DNA of 64,000 nucleotides, taken from Bacteriovoracaceae bacterium (GTDB lineage: Bacteria; Bdellovibrionota; Bacteriovoracia; Bacteriovoracales; Bacteriovoracaceae). The position numbers and the translations under genes were made by a program. The notes under the pieces are model-generated. The model ran no database searches. It saw only the letters and a program-made list of their open reading frames with translations, and was not told the origin of the DNA. Below are positions 24,539 through 34,077 of this stretch, one piece after another. The stretch covers positions 1 to 64,000 of the forward strand of contig JABIHA010000080.1 in the NCBI GenBank assembly GCA_018649885.1, in the 5' to 3' direction. Positions within the stretch are counted from its first letter, which is position 1, and the number at the start of each line of letters is the position of its first letter.

Positions 24539-26029
24539 CTAAGGGTTAATGAAGTGATCTACACTTTCTTTTATCTTAGCAATATGATGGTCTCTTCTCA
24601 AGACCTTGGGAGGCGAACTTCTTTCAAGGCAGTCCATATTACTGCATCTCTCACAAGTTTCCCCTACGTCTACAGAGGGGATTTCAGTGGAGCTGAGGAA
24701 TGGAACCTTTTGAATTAATGTGTCAGTCAGCTTGAAGCCGATTGCTATGCAATTGCTGATCTCGTTTCTTTGCTTACTAGGCGAGGCCATTGCAAACACA
24801 AAATAGTCATCATCTTGACCAAATCTTGCTCTTTGAACATCTAATATTGGGTTGTAATCCATAGAAAATTGGTTTCTCTGGGTGAGCTTTTGTAAAAGTG
24901 TGATGGTAACCCATCTTCTACAATAGTGCTCTCTGAGTCCAATACCGTGTTGGCGATGAAGCCCACCGACGTGAAGTTCTTTTTTTATTTGGTAGTTATT
25001 TGACTGGTTATCATAGTCCATTCTCAAAAAGAAAAGCTTTTTAACCCCAAAGTCTTTATAAAAGACTTGTGACATACGATGAAATAAGCACTCTTGGTGA
25101 ACATTATACTTTCGTAAAATAGAGATAAATTTGGTGCTATCCCAATTGCCACCTTTTGTGATGATCTCAATATCAGCAGCAAGCTTTTTTCTCGGGACTA
25201 AAATAGCTTCTGCAATGCTGCCAGCTAAGTAGTCATTGAGGACTTCTTCAAAAGATGTGTAGCCGAGGGCCTTAGCAGTAAGTGGGCGTTTCTTACATTT
25301 TAGTAAGTTGTAACCAATTTCTTTGGCAAAAATAAATGACCGCTGTGATTCTGTCAGTGAGGGATTAACAAAGAGTTTCTTGGGTTTTCCTGGTTTAAAA
25401 ATTGACCTTACTTCTTGTAAGGAAAAATTTTCGTCCAGTGGCATAGACTCAATTTTATATCGATATTTTTTAATGAGAATATTCATCAGCTCTTCTGAAG
25501 AAATGGGGCAGGCATCTTCTAGGTTATTTTCAGCTAGAAAAGCATCGGCCTTCTCTTCCATTTTTGGAAAGTAGTCATGATTCATCTCTCTGTAGGATCT
25601 GAGAGCGGCCATGTAAAAATCTTCAACTTGCATCCCGTAGGTCTTAGCAATCTGTACTAGTGTACTGACAAAAGCGCTGAACTTATTAGGGGATCTTGAA
25701 ATGGTTTTAAGTAGGCTTGAAGAGCTAATTCCAAAAAGATCCAGCGGCAAGTCACTGAGGAAGTTAGATTTTAAAAGTGTAATCAAAGGGGTCATGTGAT
25801 CCCCTAGGTTAAAATTCAATAAATCTTCTGTAGGGATTTTTAATGCGCGAGCAAGATCTGAAATTTTATCTTTTTTAGGAAATTTTTTACCCGATTCAAT
25901 TTCATTTAAATAAGAAGTAGAGACTCCTGAAATTGCAGTCAGCTCTTTTAGAGAAAGACCTTTAGATCTTCTGAACTGCTTTAATTTTACGCCTAAAATT
26001 ACTTTCAGTGCATCTTGGTTGAACTTCAA
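24539..26029 (-). CDS. XRE-family regulator with IrrE-like and DUF2083 domains
   Basis: 496 residues from TTG 26029, with GGAAGGAAC just upstream. Residues about 12-70 are a Cro/CI helix-turn-helix (LKELTAISGVSTSYLNEIES). Residues about 180-300 match the IrrE/ImmA-like region, but the metalloprotease motif expected as HExxH reads FAKEIGYNLL, so both zinc histidines are gone. The C-terminal part resembles DUF2083 and ends with a Cys cluster (ETCERCSNMDCLERS). This is the build of short-chain acyl-CoA sensing regulators such as RamB and ScfR, which control acetate, propionate or glyoxylate genes. The target here is unknown. It is upstream of the two-component pair. Confidence 0.88.
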   Translation of the reverse strand: MKFNQDALKVILGVKLKQFRRSKGLSLKELTAISGVSTSYLNEIESGKKFPKKDKISDLARALKIPTEDLLNFNLGDHMTPLITLLKSNFLSDLPLDLFGISSSSLLKTISRSPNKFSAFVSTLVQIAKTYGMQVEDFYMAALRSYREMNHDYFPKMEEKADAFLAENNLEDACPISSEELMNILIKKYRYKIESMPLDENFSLQEVRSIFKPGKPKKLFVNPSLTESQRSFIFAKEIGYNLLKCKKRPLTAKALGYTSFEEVLNDYLAGSIAEAILVPRKKLAADIEIITKGGNWDSTKFISILRKYNVHQECLFHRMSQVFYKDFGVKKLFFLRMDYDNQSNNYQIKKELHVGGLHRQHGIGLREHYCRRWVTITLLQKLTQRNQFSMDYNPILDVQRARFGQDDDYFVFAMASPSKQRNEISNCIAIGFKLTDTLIQKVPFLSSTEIPSVDVGETCERCSNMDCLERSSPPKVLRRDHHIAKIKESVDHFINP

Positions 26030-26426
26030 GTTCCTTCCATTTTAATATGTAGCGTTGAATACTTCGCACTTTTATAGCATTTTAGGTAACAAAAAACAAA
26101 ATACTCTGGATTCTTAATGAAGAAAAATAGAAACGCATCACCGTGCGGCGCAATAGATGAAACGTGTAACTTTTTGGTGACAGACCTCCACCATTGAATT
26201 TACAGCGGTAGCAGTCTGTAACTAGGAGATGTTATTAAATGTAAGAAATTTAACCTTTTTTCATGACATTAGAAAGTTTATGTTCCGCTGTGCAGGTAAC
26301 ATCTGTCATTTTGTAAGTGGCCTATTTATTGCTTGTATAGGGTTGTAAAAGTATTCAAGTTTAGGGAAGAGCTTGTTTGACCAGGACTACGGATTGGATT
26401 TTTTTGGGTCTTTGGGAGAATGAGAG
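26030..26426. other. divergent intergenic region
   Basis: 397 bp between the XRE regulator and the secreted-protein gene. It should contain both promoters and perhaps an autoregulatory site of the XRE protein. I see no clear gene, strong hairpin or repeated operator; a short G/C-rich patch (GTGCGGCGC near 26150) stands out only in composition. Confidence 0.5.
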
Positions 26427-27251
26427 TTGAGAAATTTCTTACAAAGAGACAGTATGTCTCTGTCTATTGTTACATTAGCGATGCTGGTATGTGCCAGCTT
26501 ACCTCTAAAAGTTTATTCAAAAAACTTTTTCTTCAATACATCTGTTACAGGCAATACCAATAGATATAAATGGGACTCGATCAACAAAGAAAATAGTCTC
26601 GATGTAGAACTCAAACCTAAATATAGATCAAATAGTGGCATCACCCTATCTGGGTATGTGCCAATTTCCAAAAGTTTTAAAGGCGAAAAAAAATGGTCTC
26701 TTAGTGATGGTTTTGTTCAACCTAGTTATCCAATCTATGAATATGAAGAATTGCTTAGCATTACTGGTGTAGGCAGAATCTACGGCCCCCTCAGTGAAGC
26801 ATCAAAAAATGATACAAAAATGATCACCAAGTTTTCAGTGCTACCAACTTTTTCAGCTGACCTAAGCCAAATTGGAGCGACTGGATTGGGGCTAGTCTAT
26901 AGACCGCAATACACATATGGAGTCTATGAATACAAGACTTCACTGTCGGGTAAGTCCAACACACTACACACTTTTACCCAGCTCTACGGAATCAGTTTTG
27001 ATTTTCTAGAAAAGTTTAGCATTAGCACAAGCTTTTTCTACAGTCTCTACTGGACCCATAAGAAAAACCAAAAAGAAGATTCATTCTACTGGATTCAAGA
27101 AGCCTCAATGATTGTCAATGACTACTTGTCATGGGACTTGGGTTACTCAAATCAAGCGGGCGTGAAAAAAGATAATGGTTACGACAGTAATATTAAATTA
27201 ACAGATGATAGCTCAGGGACGTTTTACACATCCTTGACCTTAAAGTTTTAA
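26427..27251 (+). CDS. secreted beta-rich protein, possible outer-membrane barrel
   Basis: 274 residues from TTG 26427 (GGGAGAA upstream); ATG 26454 is an alternative. The N-terminus is a signal peptide (SIVTLAMLVCASLPLKVYS). The mature part alternates polar and aromatic residues in many short strands (LDVELKPKYRSNSGITLSGY, FFYSLYWTHKK, SWDLGYSNQAG) and ends in SGTFYTSLTLKF. A terminal Phe after alternating residues is the usual recognition signature of outer-membrane barrels. No family recognised. It lies 20 nt before the giant metallopeptidase lipoprotein, so it may anchor, export or assist it. Confidence 0.75.
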   Translation: MRNFLQRDSMSLSIVTLAMLVCASLPLKVYSKNFFFNTSVTGNTNRYKWDSINKENSLDVELKPKYRSNSGITLSGYVPISKSFKGEKKWSLSDGFVQPSYPIYEYEELLSITGVGRIYGPLSEASKNDTKMITKFSVLPTFSADLSQIGATGLGLVYRPQYTYGVYEYKTSLSGKSNTLHTFTQLYGISFDFLEKFSISTSFFYSLYWTHKKNQKEDSFYWIQEASMIVNDYLSWDLGYSNQAGVKKDNGYDSNIKLTDDSSGTFYTSLTLKF

Positions 27252-27271
27252 TTGAGAGATGAAGGAACAAA

Positions 27272-30200
27272 ATGAGATTTACGGCGATTTACAACTTAAC
27301 ACTGATGTTTGCTTTCCTTTTGGTTGGGTGTGCTAAGGACCTACCCGAAAAGATGCCAGAGGCATTACAAGAGACGGCCCACTCTATTGGCAATTTAGAA
27401 GGAGCTGTAATTAGCTTGGTCACTAGTGGTAATCCTTCAGTAGACGCTCTTACAGAAGAGGAAGCTAAGAAGAAAGAAGCAAGTGAACCACAAGACTTAT
27501 TAAACTTGCAAGAAAATGGGCTAGTAAAAGTCGTTGGTGCCACTGGACCCACCGAATTTTTGCAAATGTTTGATGACCTCTCCATCCCAGGCAAATCAAA
27601 TACTAGCTATTCAGTCAAATTAAAGGTGATAAAATCTCAATACCTTGTTGCTTATATCGTTGTGAATACTAGTGAGCTGAGCTCGACTCAAGCGGTGATT
27701 GCTGAAGGAAATCTTGTTCCGATCTTCTACTATGATATCAAAGATGTCGGTGTACTTAGAAGAAAATTAAATGATTTAGACGAGGAGACTAGAACAGTAG
27801 AATTTAAACCTACTGATGATGGTAATGCTACACACGTTAAGATTAATTTGATGGTTAAAAATAGAAAGCTTGTTGGGATTCAATCAGTTGAAGATGATAC
27901 TTTAAGAGAGCTTTACAGTAAGAATAGCTTTGACCAGCAGATAACACTAGCTAAAAATTTACAGAAAAAACTGGGTAAACAAATTGAATCTCTTTCAGAT
28001 CTAAGAATTGTCAAAACTGAGATCGTGAGAAATGGCTCCCTCTTAGTAAAGGTATTTAAACAAAAATCAGAGCTTACTGAAGATGAGCTTGAAATATTGA
28101 GTGGCTCTTCAGAGAATATCCACATTCAAGAGTGTAATGATGTTGAAAAAGAGAAAGTGATAGCTTTGGGAGGCTCGTTAAGCGATGGGTGTTATTTTAC
28201 AACAGCATACCAAATGGCCGTAGATTTTGTTGACCTTGAAAAGGTCGTTGAAAAGCAAGACCTTGGCATTGCCACTCCTAAATTAAAAGTTGTTCCTTCA
28301 AGAGACTTTGGAAATGCCACTGTTATTCAAATTAAAGGTTCGACCAGTTTTACTTTCTTCTCTCCTGATACAAAAAAAGATCCTTCTTTTCTCGCAACAA
28401 AGTTTTCACTTCCTGTTAAGTATTTCAAAGGTAAAGAATTTCTTTTCAGAAGAGTTCTGGTCGATTCTCCAAATACTTTCAACTACACCTTTGCCGGCGC
28501 AGCTGGTGGACTTGAAATAGTCAAATTTGTATTTGACTCAGACTCTGTTGAGGTTAAAAAATCAAAGCCAGGTTTAGATAAGCCGGGAACAACCGACGTA
28601 GATGAAGAAGTCTTGATGAGAATCCCGGTTTACGGTTATTACAGGCTCACTGATAAAGATATGCAAGGCCGTCCTCTGGGTAGCGTTCAATATATCCGTA
28701 CTTGGTCGGGAGATCCCCAAGCCACTGCCATTATTAATTGGGAAGGAAATAGTATTCCCAATATTAATTCTCCTCTCGATTATTTCTCATTAGGCCAGTG
28801 TTTTGGTGGAGTGACAGATAAAGAGATTGAAAAAGTTGCCCTTGATGAAGACGCGGGAAGTTTCAATTTTACACTGGCAACAAGTTATGTCGCCAATCCA
28901 AAAGCTGGATGCGTAAATGTATTTTCTGGATATTTTGATTCGCCAACTCAAACTCAACTAACTTTTAAAGAGAGAGTTTCTTTTAAAGAATACAAGGCCG
29001 TTAAAAATGAAGCAGATTCATTTGGTGGAGACATTCCCTATGAAGGCCAAAAGAAAATGGGATACGGTTTATTTACGTATAGTAAAACTGTGCCCGATAA
29101 ATTTGGTGGAACTTCAACAATTGGTACCAAACAATACCTTCCAGCTATCTTTGATATAAAAGACGACAAACAAATTGAATACGTGCTTGCTGGTATGCCT
29201 TCACTTCTAGTTGTTGATCCAAGGGAAAAACTTTTTGATCCAAAAGAGCTTAGAGAAGAATTAATTAAATCTACTGCGGAAGTTTTTGAAGATCTCAACG
29301 ATGGGTTTAGAGCTTCATTTAAAGGAACTGGTTTTAGAGACTCTGAAAAAGATGTCATTGCCTTTAAATTAGAAAAAGATGAAACCTTTGAAGACATGAT
29401 TGAAAAGTTTGAAGAAGGTGCTGATAACGGGATCTCTAAGTCAGAAGGGACTTACTACTACAAGGGTATTGCTCTTGCTGAGGCCAAAGAGATGGGCGAC
29501 CTTGAGAGAAACTATGTCTATTACGTTGAAAAACAAACCAATAGCTCAATTATAGGCCTTGGTGGCTCTCATGCAAATCCTAGAAATGGTAAGGTTGAAT
29601 CTGCCTCTATCTACCTTTACGGTGGAAATATGAGATCAATGATCAAATCCTTTAGACTTCTTGAAAAAGCAAAAGTTGATTATGAAAAACTCACTAACCC
29701 TAAAAACTATAAATCCTTGAATCCTTCTGAAGATAAAAAAGGAGAGGGAAAGGTAGCCGAAGAAACTGATCCTGATGCTGAAGGTGAGCTAGATTCTGGT
29801 GGCGGTGAAAAAGGTAACGGCAATGAAGATTTGGCCGGACACTTTAAAGAACAATTAATTAAGATTATCGCCAATATGAACTCTGTTGAAATGAAGTCTG
29901 ATAAAATGACAAAAGAGCAATATGACGCTGCAATGTCAAAGCATATTAAGGCCTTTGAAAGAAAAGTAGACTCTGAAGAGATCGGCTTCATTTTAAACGA
30001 TATTATTGATAGAAATTTAGGGCACTCAAATACTCCTCCAAGTGATGAGCTATACTCACTTCAAGAGGTGAGAAACTCAATCGATAAGAAATCTCTTCCT
30101 ATTATTGAAGCTCTCAATATTGCTCTTGAAAAGGCCAAGGCCAGTAATGCTTTCACCAATGAACACGAGGTACAGGAGTTATTTTCAGGAGTGCTTTTAA

Positions 30201-32797
30201 GACACGATGCTTACCAAGATACATCTAGTAATAAACTTGTTGGTGACGAATTTATCGAAGCTATTGAGTCAAATAAGATTGCAAAGGCTTGGTATAAAAA
30301 AGTTCACAAAAACTTGGAGAGTAGAAATATCTGTCTCTATCAAGGTTTTAATCCAGCTAAAGCAGTTACTGCAGCAGGGAAGTCAATCTCAGACATGAGT
30401 GATTTGGAAATCTTTTTTGCATCGTGGAAGCCAACTGTTGCCCATGAAGTTGGTCACAACTTGGGCCTTAGACACAATTTCATTTCCTCTTTTGATAAAG
30501 CTAACTGGAAGTTTTCAAGTGTTGAAGATTCAAAAAGAACTTACTCTTCTGTTATGGATTACCTTGTGGATGACCACCTCATTTATGATGGTCTAGGTCC
30601 ATATGATATTCACGCACTAAGAGCTGCTTATACTGGGCTTGTTGAACTTGCTCCTCAAGCTCTTGCTTTTGCCAAGGCCAAGAGTTTAGACAATTTGAAC
30701 GGTGCTAAGATCTACGGTGAAAAATTCATCAAAGTCGCTGACTATCCAAAAGCTATTGGTGCAAATTCCTGGTTTGAGGTGACTAAAAGAGACACTGCTG
30801 TCAAACTTCCAATTAAAGGTTACAAATTCTGCTCTGATGATGAAGCTGGTCAGTATCCAACTTGTAATAGATTTGACTATGGAACCACTGCTGTTGAAAT
30901 TGTTGATTTTAAAATACAAAATTATCGTGAAAGATACTCACTAAGAAATTTTCCTCACGATAAACTAAGATTTAATTCAGAAACTGCTGGTGGATATATT
31001 GGATCACTATTTTCAACATTCACAGGCCTTAGACAATTTCTTGAAGAATTTTTCTTTCAAGCAATGTTTGAAAGGCCGCTGAGTAGTGACCCTGCAAGTG
31101 CAGCTGAGTTTCAAGCAAGACTTCAAGATTATTTTCAAGCTGCTTACAAAGGTTATCAATTTCTTCAAGGTGTAGTGAGAACTCCAGATGTCGCCTCATA
31201 TGTGAGTGTTGGATCTAATCAGCGATTTGTCCCAATCAAAATGACTATGAGGAAGCGAAACCCCGATGGCTCAACTGTTGAAGTTGAAGTTCCAGTTGTT
31301 GCTGAAACTAAGTTTGCAAAAAACCAAGGGACAGATACAACTCATCAAAGACTTAAAGTTAGAGGTGTGGAGTTTGATAGAGTCATCGCTTTGATTATCA
31401 TGACTCAATCTAATCTTGGTTTCCCTAGATACTTAAGAAGATCACTTGTTGTAAATTATCCGATGTTCGAAAAATTTGTACTAGGCGTCGAGATTAAAGA
31501 TTCTGAGGTTGTTAATCTTCTAAAAGAAATCTTAAGAGGGGACCTAACTCCATCTGTAACAACTAGCGAGGGATTTAACTTGCCACTAAGCTTTCCTTAT
31601 TACAAAGACGGTGGCAAACCTTTCGTTTCGGATATCAGTGAGATGCTTAGAAACTATGCTGTCATTGGCTCAATCTCTAATCTTGATATCCAAAGCTTTG
31701 AGCCCGGCCTCAATCCTTCTAGAGCATTCAGAATTCTATCTGATATGGAAGCTCCGGAGAAAGCTGAGTATGTGACAAAACAAGATGGAGACATCAAGTA
31801 CTGGTCTTTTTCAGGATCAACAGCTTCGGATGCTCTGATTAAGGCCGGACACTTTATGAGAGTCATAGAAGAAAGTGGCATAAAGGAGCTTCTAGGTGAG
31901 TGGGTTAATATGGAAGTCACTACACTTGGTCAAAAGCCTACAACCATGAATGTTGCATATGATGAGATTTTGCTAAGTGTAAATTTAGGAAAAAGAAAAA
32001 CGGCCAAAGAAAAGCTAGTAGAGATCAATGCAAAAATTAAAGAAATAATGGATGACTTTTCACCTGAAAAGATTCCTGCTTTGACGATCCTAAATGAGAG
32101 AAAGGAAAAGCAAGTTGGCGTTTTACTATTTTCAGATGAGATCATTAGAGCACAAGTTATCTCGCTTCTCTCTAAAGAGGGAGCGCCAGAAGGACTTGTT
32201 TTAGATGATAAAGATGCTCTTGCTCTTCTTGAAGAGGTTGAAGGAGAAATTTTCAAATTAGTCAGAGAAAAACTTAAGTCAATGGCCTCGGTTTTAAAAT
32301 CTGTAAAAGAGGGAAGTGATCCAGAAAAAGTGAAAAAGATTAAAGCTCTTGTGATCACAATGACAAAGTTAAAGCTGACTATAAAAGGGATGATAGCAGT
32401 AAAAGTTGATGCTGTGCTTAAGGGCCTTGTCGATCCGGGCACTAAGTTTGAGCTTTCGACAGCAAATCTTGGTCCATTTTTAATTAGCGATGTATTACAA
32501 AATACAATAAACATAGCCGCCAGAGGGAATTATTCTGGCAAGAATGCGGACGTTTATAATTTGAGTACTAAGTATGCTAAATTATCAAGGTCTATACCTG
32601 TTCTTGGTTACGCTTTATCTTTACTGGATGGAGCAAATGCGGATGTTTATCTACCACAGGCGGATGCAGTGTTTAATGTCTCAGTAATTGATAGTGTGAA
32701 GCCAGCTGATCTAAGTGGACAGCAGTACAGCATTATTAGTAACATTAAAATGCTGTCTAATATCTTTATTTCCATTAATCCTGAATACAAACAGTAA
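27272..32797 (+). CDS. giant metzincin-type zinc metallopeptidase lipoprotein
   Basis: 1841 residues. The lipoprotein signal is clear: MRFTAIYNLTLMFAFLLVGC, with C20 as lipidation site. The zinc site is HEVGHNLGLRH (H1058, E1059, H1062, H1068), preceded by FASWKPTVA, and a Met-turn SSVMDYL follows (M1095). This resembles the DUF4953/DUF5117 group of zinc-dependent metallopeptidases. A long N-terminal region (1-1000) is beta-rich; about 700 residues follow the catalytic site and end in a Lys/Glu-rich helical part. It should be tethered at the outer membrane. A helper protein gene precedes it, and a strong terminator ends the unit. Targets are unknown; prey or matrix proteins are possible. Confidence 0.92.
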   Translation: MRFTAIYNLTLMFAFLLVGCAKDLPEKMPEALQETAHSIGNLEGAVISLVTSGNPSVDALTEEEAKKKEASEPQDLLNLQENGLVKVVGATGPTEFLQMFDDLSIPGKSNTSYSVKLKVIKSQYLVAYIVVNTSELSSTQAVIAEGNLVPIFYYDIKDVGVLRRKLNDLDEETRTVEFKPTDDGNATHVKINLMVKNRKLVGIQSVEDDTLRELYSKNSFDQQITLAKNLQKKLGKQIESLSDLRIVKTEIVRNGSLLVKVFKQKSELTEDELEILSGSSENIHIQECNDVEKEKVIALGGSLSDGCYFTTAYQMAVDFVDLEKVVEKQDLGIATPKLKVVPSRDFGNATVIQIKGSTSFTFFSPDTKKDPSFLATKFSLPVKYFKGKEFLFRRVLVDSPNTFNYTFAGAAGGLEIVKFVFDSDSVEVKKSKPGLDKPGTTDVDEEVLMRIPVYGYYRLTDKDMQGRPLGSVQYIRTWSGDPQATAIINWEGNSIPNINSPLDYFSLGQCFGGVTDKEIEKVALDEDAGSFNFTLATSYVANPKAGCVNVFSGYFDSPTQTQLTFKERVSFKEYKAVKNEADSFGGDIPYEGQKKMGYGLFTYSKTVPDKFGGTSTIGTKQYLPAIFDIKDDKQIEYVLAGMPSLLVVDPREKLFDPKELREELIKSTAEVFEDLNDGFRASFKGTGFRDSEKDVIAFKLEKDETFEDMIEKFEEGADNGISKSEGTYYYKGIALAEAKEMGDLERNYVYYVEKQTNSSIIGLGGSHANPRNGKVESASIYLYGGNMRSMIKSFRLLEKAKVDYEKLTNPKNYKSLNPSEDKKGEGKVAEETDPDAEGELDSGGGEKGNGNEDLAGHFKEQLIKIIANMNSVEMKSDKMTKEQYDAAMSKHIKAFERKVDSEEIGFILNDIIDRNLGHSNTPPSDELYSLQEVRNSIDKKSLPIIEALNIALEKAKASNAFTNEHEVQELFSGVLLRHDAYQDTSSNKLVGDEFIEAIESNKIAKAWYKKVHKNLESRNICLYQGFNPAKAVTAAGKSISDMSDLEIFFASWKPTVAHEVGHNLGLRHNFISSFDKANWKFSSVEDSKRTYSSVMDYLVDDHLIYDGLGPYDIHALRAAYTGLVELAPQALAFAKAKSLDNLNGAKIYGEKFIKVADYPKAIGANSWFEVTKRDTAVKLPIKGYKFCSDDEAGQYPTCNRFDYGTTAVEIVDFKIQNYRERYSLRNFPHDKLRFNSETAGGYIGSLFSTFTGLRQFLEEFFFQAMFERPLSSDPASAAEFQARLQDYFQAAYKGYQFLQGVVRTPDVASYVSVGSNQRFVPIKMTMRKRNPDGSTVEVEVPVVAETKFAKNQGTDTTHQRLKVRGVEFDRVIALIIMTQSNLGFPRYLRRSLVVNYPMFEKFVLGVEIKDSEVVNLLKEILRGDLTPSVTTSEGFNLPLSFPYYKDGGKPFVSDISEMLRNYAVIGSISNLDIQSFEPGLNPSRAFRILSDMEAPEKAEYVTKQDGDIKYWSFSGSTASDALIKAGHFMRVIEESGIKELLGEWVNMEVTTLGQKPTTMNVAYDEILLSVNLGKRKTAKEKLVEINAKIKEIMDDFSPEKIPALTILNERKEKQVGVLLFSDEIIRAQVISLLSKEGAPEGLVLDDKDALALLEEVEGEIFKLVREKLKSMASVLKSVKEGSDPEKVKKIKALVITMTKLKLTIKGMIAVKVDAVLKGLVDPGTKFELSTANLGPFLISDVLQNTINIAARGNYSGKNADVYNLSTKYAKLSRSIPVLGYALSLLDGANADVYLPQADAVFNVSVIDSVKPADLSGQQYSIISNIKMLSNIFISINPEYKQ

Positions 32798-32803
32798 TAA
32801 TTC

Positions 32804-32836
32804 AAAGGCACTTGCCTTTCGGTAAGTGCCTTTTTA
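32804..32836 (+). terminator. strong intrinsic terminator
   Basis: AAAGGCACTTGCC pairs with GGTAAGTGCCTTT (13 bp, one G-T pair) around a TTTC tetraloop, followed by a T run. It starts 7 nt after the stop of the giant metallopeptidase gene. This is the clearest intrinsic terminator in the window. Confidence 0.95.
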
Positions 32837-32894
32837 CTGCGTTGTCCTGAAACTTATTTTCTTTTTCATTGTCGACGATTTATCAAATTTCGTG

Positions 32895-32922
32895 TTTATA
32901 CTCACATGAAAAAAGTTTTCAA
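32895..32922 (-). promoter_or_regulatory. promoter-like site pointing left (minus strand)
   Basis: On the minus strand TTGAAA (32922-32917) and TATAAA (32900-32895) are 16 bp apart, in the left arm of the palindrome. It would drive transcription toward, and antisense to, the end of the metallopeptidase gene. Confidence 0.5.
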
Positions 32923-33067
32923 GTAATCTTTGATCCAATTTGATAGCATCTTCTCATCCAAAATCCTTCAACTTGCCTAAGGCCTTGCCTTCAGGAGTTT
33001 TGAATGCGAATCTACCATCAAATTGAACCAAATCTTTACTTGAAAACCTTTTTCACGCGAGTATAAT
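32896..33067. repeat. 172-bp imperfect palindrome with promoters in both arms
   Basis: The two arms are inverted copies around AAGGCCTT (32979-32986). The outer 50 bp of each arm is the best conserved: ATCAAATTG, ACTTGAAAAC, TTTTTCA and GAGTATAA recur in order on opposite strands. It could be a MITE-like element, a large cruciform or hairpin, or a regulatory palindrome. Confidence 0.85.
33040..33067 (+). promoter_or_regulatory. sigma70-type promoter for the 33076 gene
   Basis: TTGAAA (33040-33045) and a perfect TATAAT (33062-33067) are separated by 16 bp. Only 8 bp lie between the -10 box and the ATG at 33076, so transcription should begin at or next to the start codon. Confidence 0.8.
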
Positions 33068-33075
33068 CTTAAACT

Positions 33076-34077
33076 ATGGAATCTATATTTAACAAAAAAG
33101 GCTTTTGCCTTCTGATCCTTATGGCCTCAATACTCTATGGTGCGAGCTATCAGCAGTTTCGTCATTTTGATACATCAGATCCTCGTGGCGTTGACGATTC
33201 TCTATCCTATCTGAAAATGGCCAGAGGAGACTATCAGGTGGACGGTTACCACCGATATCGTTTCATTATCCCCTCAACCGTAGGTCTGGTTTCTCGGGTG
33301 ACAAATCTAACAAGTGAGATCGGAGTCAGGTGGATTTTTTATTTTGTTAATTTCTCCCTACTAATCTTAACTGCCCTGGTATTTTTCCATTTTCTGCAGG
33401 CCTTAAAGTTTAATGGTTTTTTGAGTATCATAGGTGTCGCAATCTTTTTAACCAGCCGAATTACTGTGCTGGCCGCAGCCACTCCTCTTATCGACTCCAT
33501 CTATTTCTTAAATGTGATGGTGGTGATTTTTCTTATTCTTACCAATCGATTTAATCTCTTTTTTTTATTCATGCCGCTAACTTTAATTTCAAAAGAAACG
33601 CTTCTTCCTTTCTTATTTTTAGTCGTTTTTAAAGAAGAGTTTTGGGCCAATAAGAAAAATATTGCCAAGTTCATTGCTGCTTTGGTCTGTGCTTTTGTGG
33701 TGTTTATTCTTTCCAGGAAATTCATTCAAGTTGATGGAGAGAAGGCAAAGGGCATAGGACAGTTGATCCTTGCACTACTTCCCAATATTCCTGAGGTTCT
33801 TAGAGCAATTATGAGTCCTCAAGGGATTTTTAATATATTTAATGGAATGTTTTTGACCTATCTCCTTTCACTATATGCCTACTTTGTTAATAAAATGGAT
33901 CATTTGCCAAGATTTCTTAAATTCTATGTATTCATTCCGCTAGTGTTTATGCTCATTGGAGGAGGGGTTCATATGGGGCGTCACCTTTTCATTATTTTTC
34001 CCGTGGCGATCTCTTGTGCTCTGATTACCATCGAGCACTTTTTTAAAGCGGCGAGCTCGACTCCAGTAAGGAGCTAA
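33076..34077 (+). CDS. polytopic membrane protein, possible GT-C-type
   Basis: 333 residues with about eight hydrophobic segments, beginning FCLLILMASILYGASY and ending MGRHLFIIFPVAISCALITI. The first loop has SDPRGVDDSLSYLKMARGDY, whose acidic pair before a Ser-Tyr-helix resembles the first periplasmic loop of GT-C glycosyltransferase-like membrane proteins. A lipid-linked sugar transferase is a guess only. There is no Shine-Dalgarno; a perfect promoter ends 8 bp before the ATG, so the mRNA appears leaderless. The last codons overlap the end of the converging kinase gene by 4 bp. Confidence 0.75.
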   Translation: MESIFNKKGFCLLILMASILYGASYQQFRHFDTSDPRGVDDSLSYLKMARGDYQVDGYHRYRFIIPSTVGLVSRVTNLTSEIGVRWIFYFVNFSLLILTALVFFHFLQALKFNGFLSIIGVAIFLTSRITVLAAATPLIDSIYFLNVMVVIFLILTNRFNLFFLFMPLTLISKETLLPFLFLVVFKEEFWANKKNIAKFIAALVCAFVVFILSRKFIQVDGEKAKGIGQLILALLPNIPEVLRAIMSPQGIFNIFNGMFLTYLLSLYAYFVNKMDHLPRFLKFYVFIPLVFMLIGGGVHMGRHLFIIFPVAISCALITIEHFFKAASSTPVRS

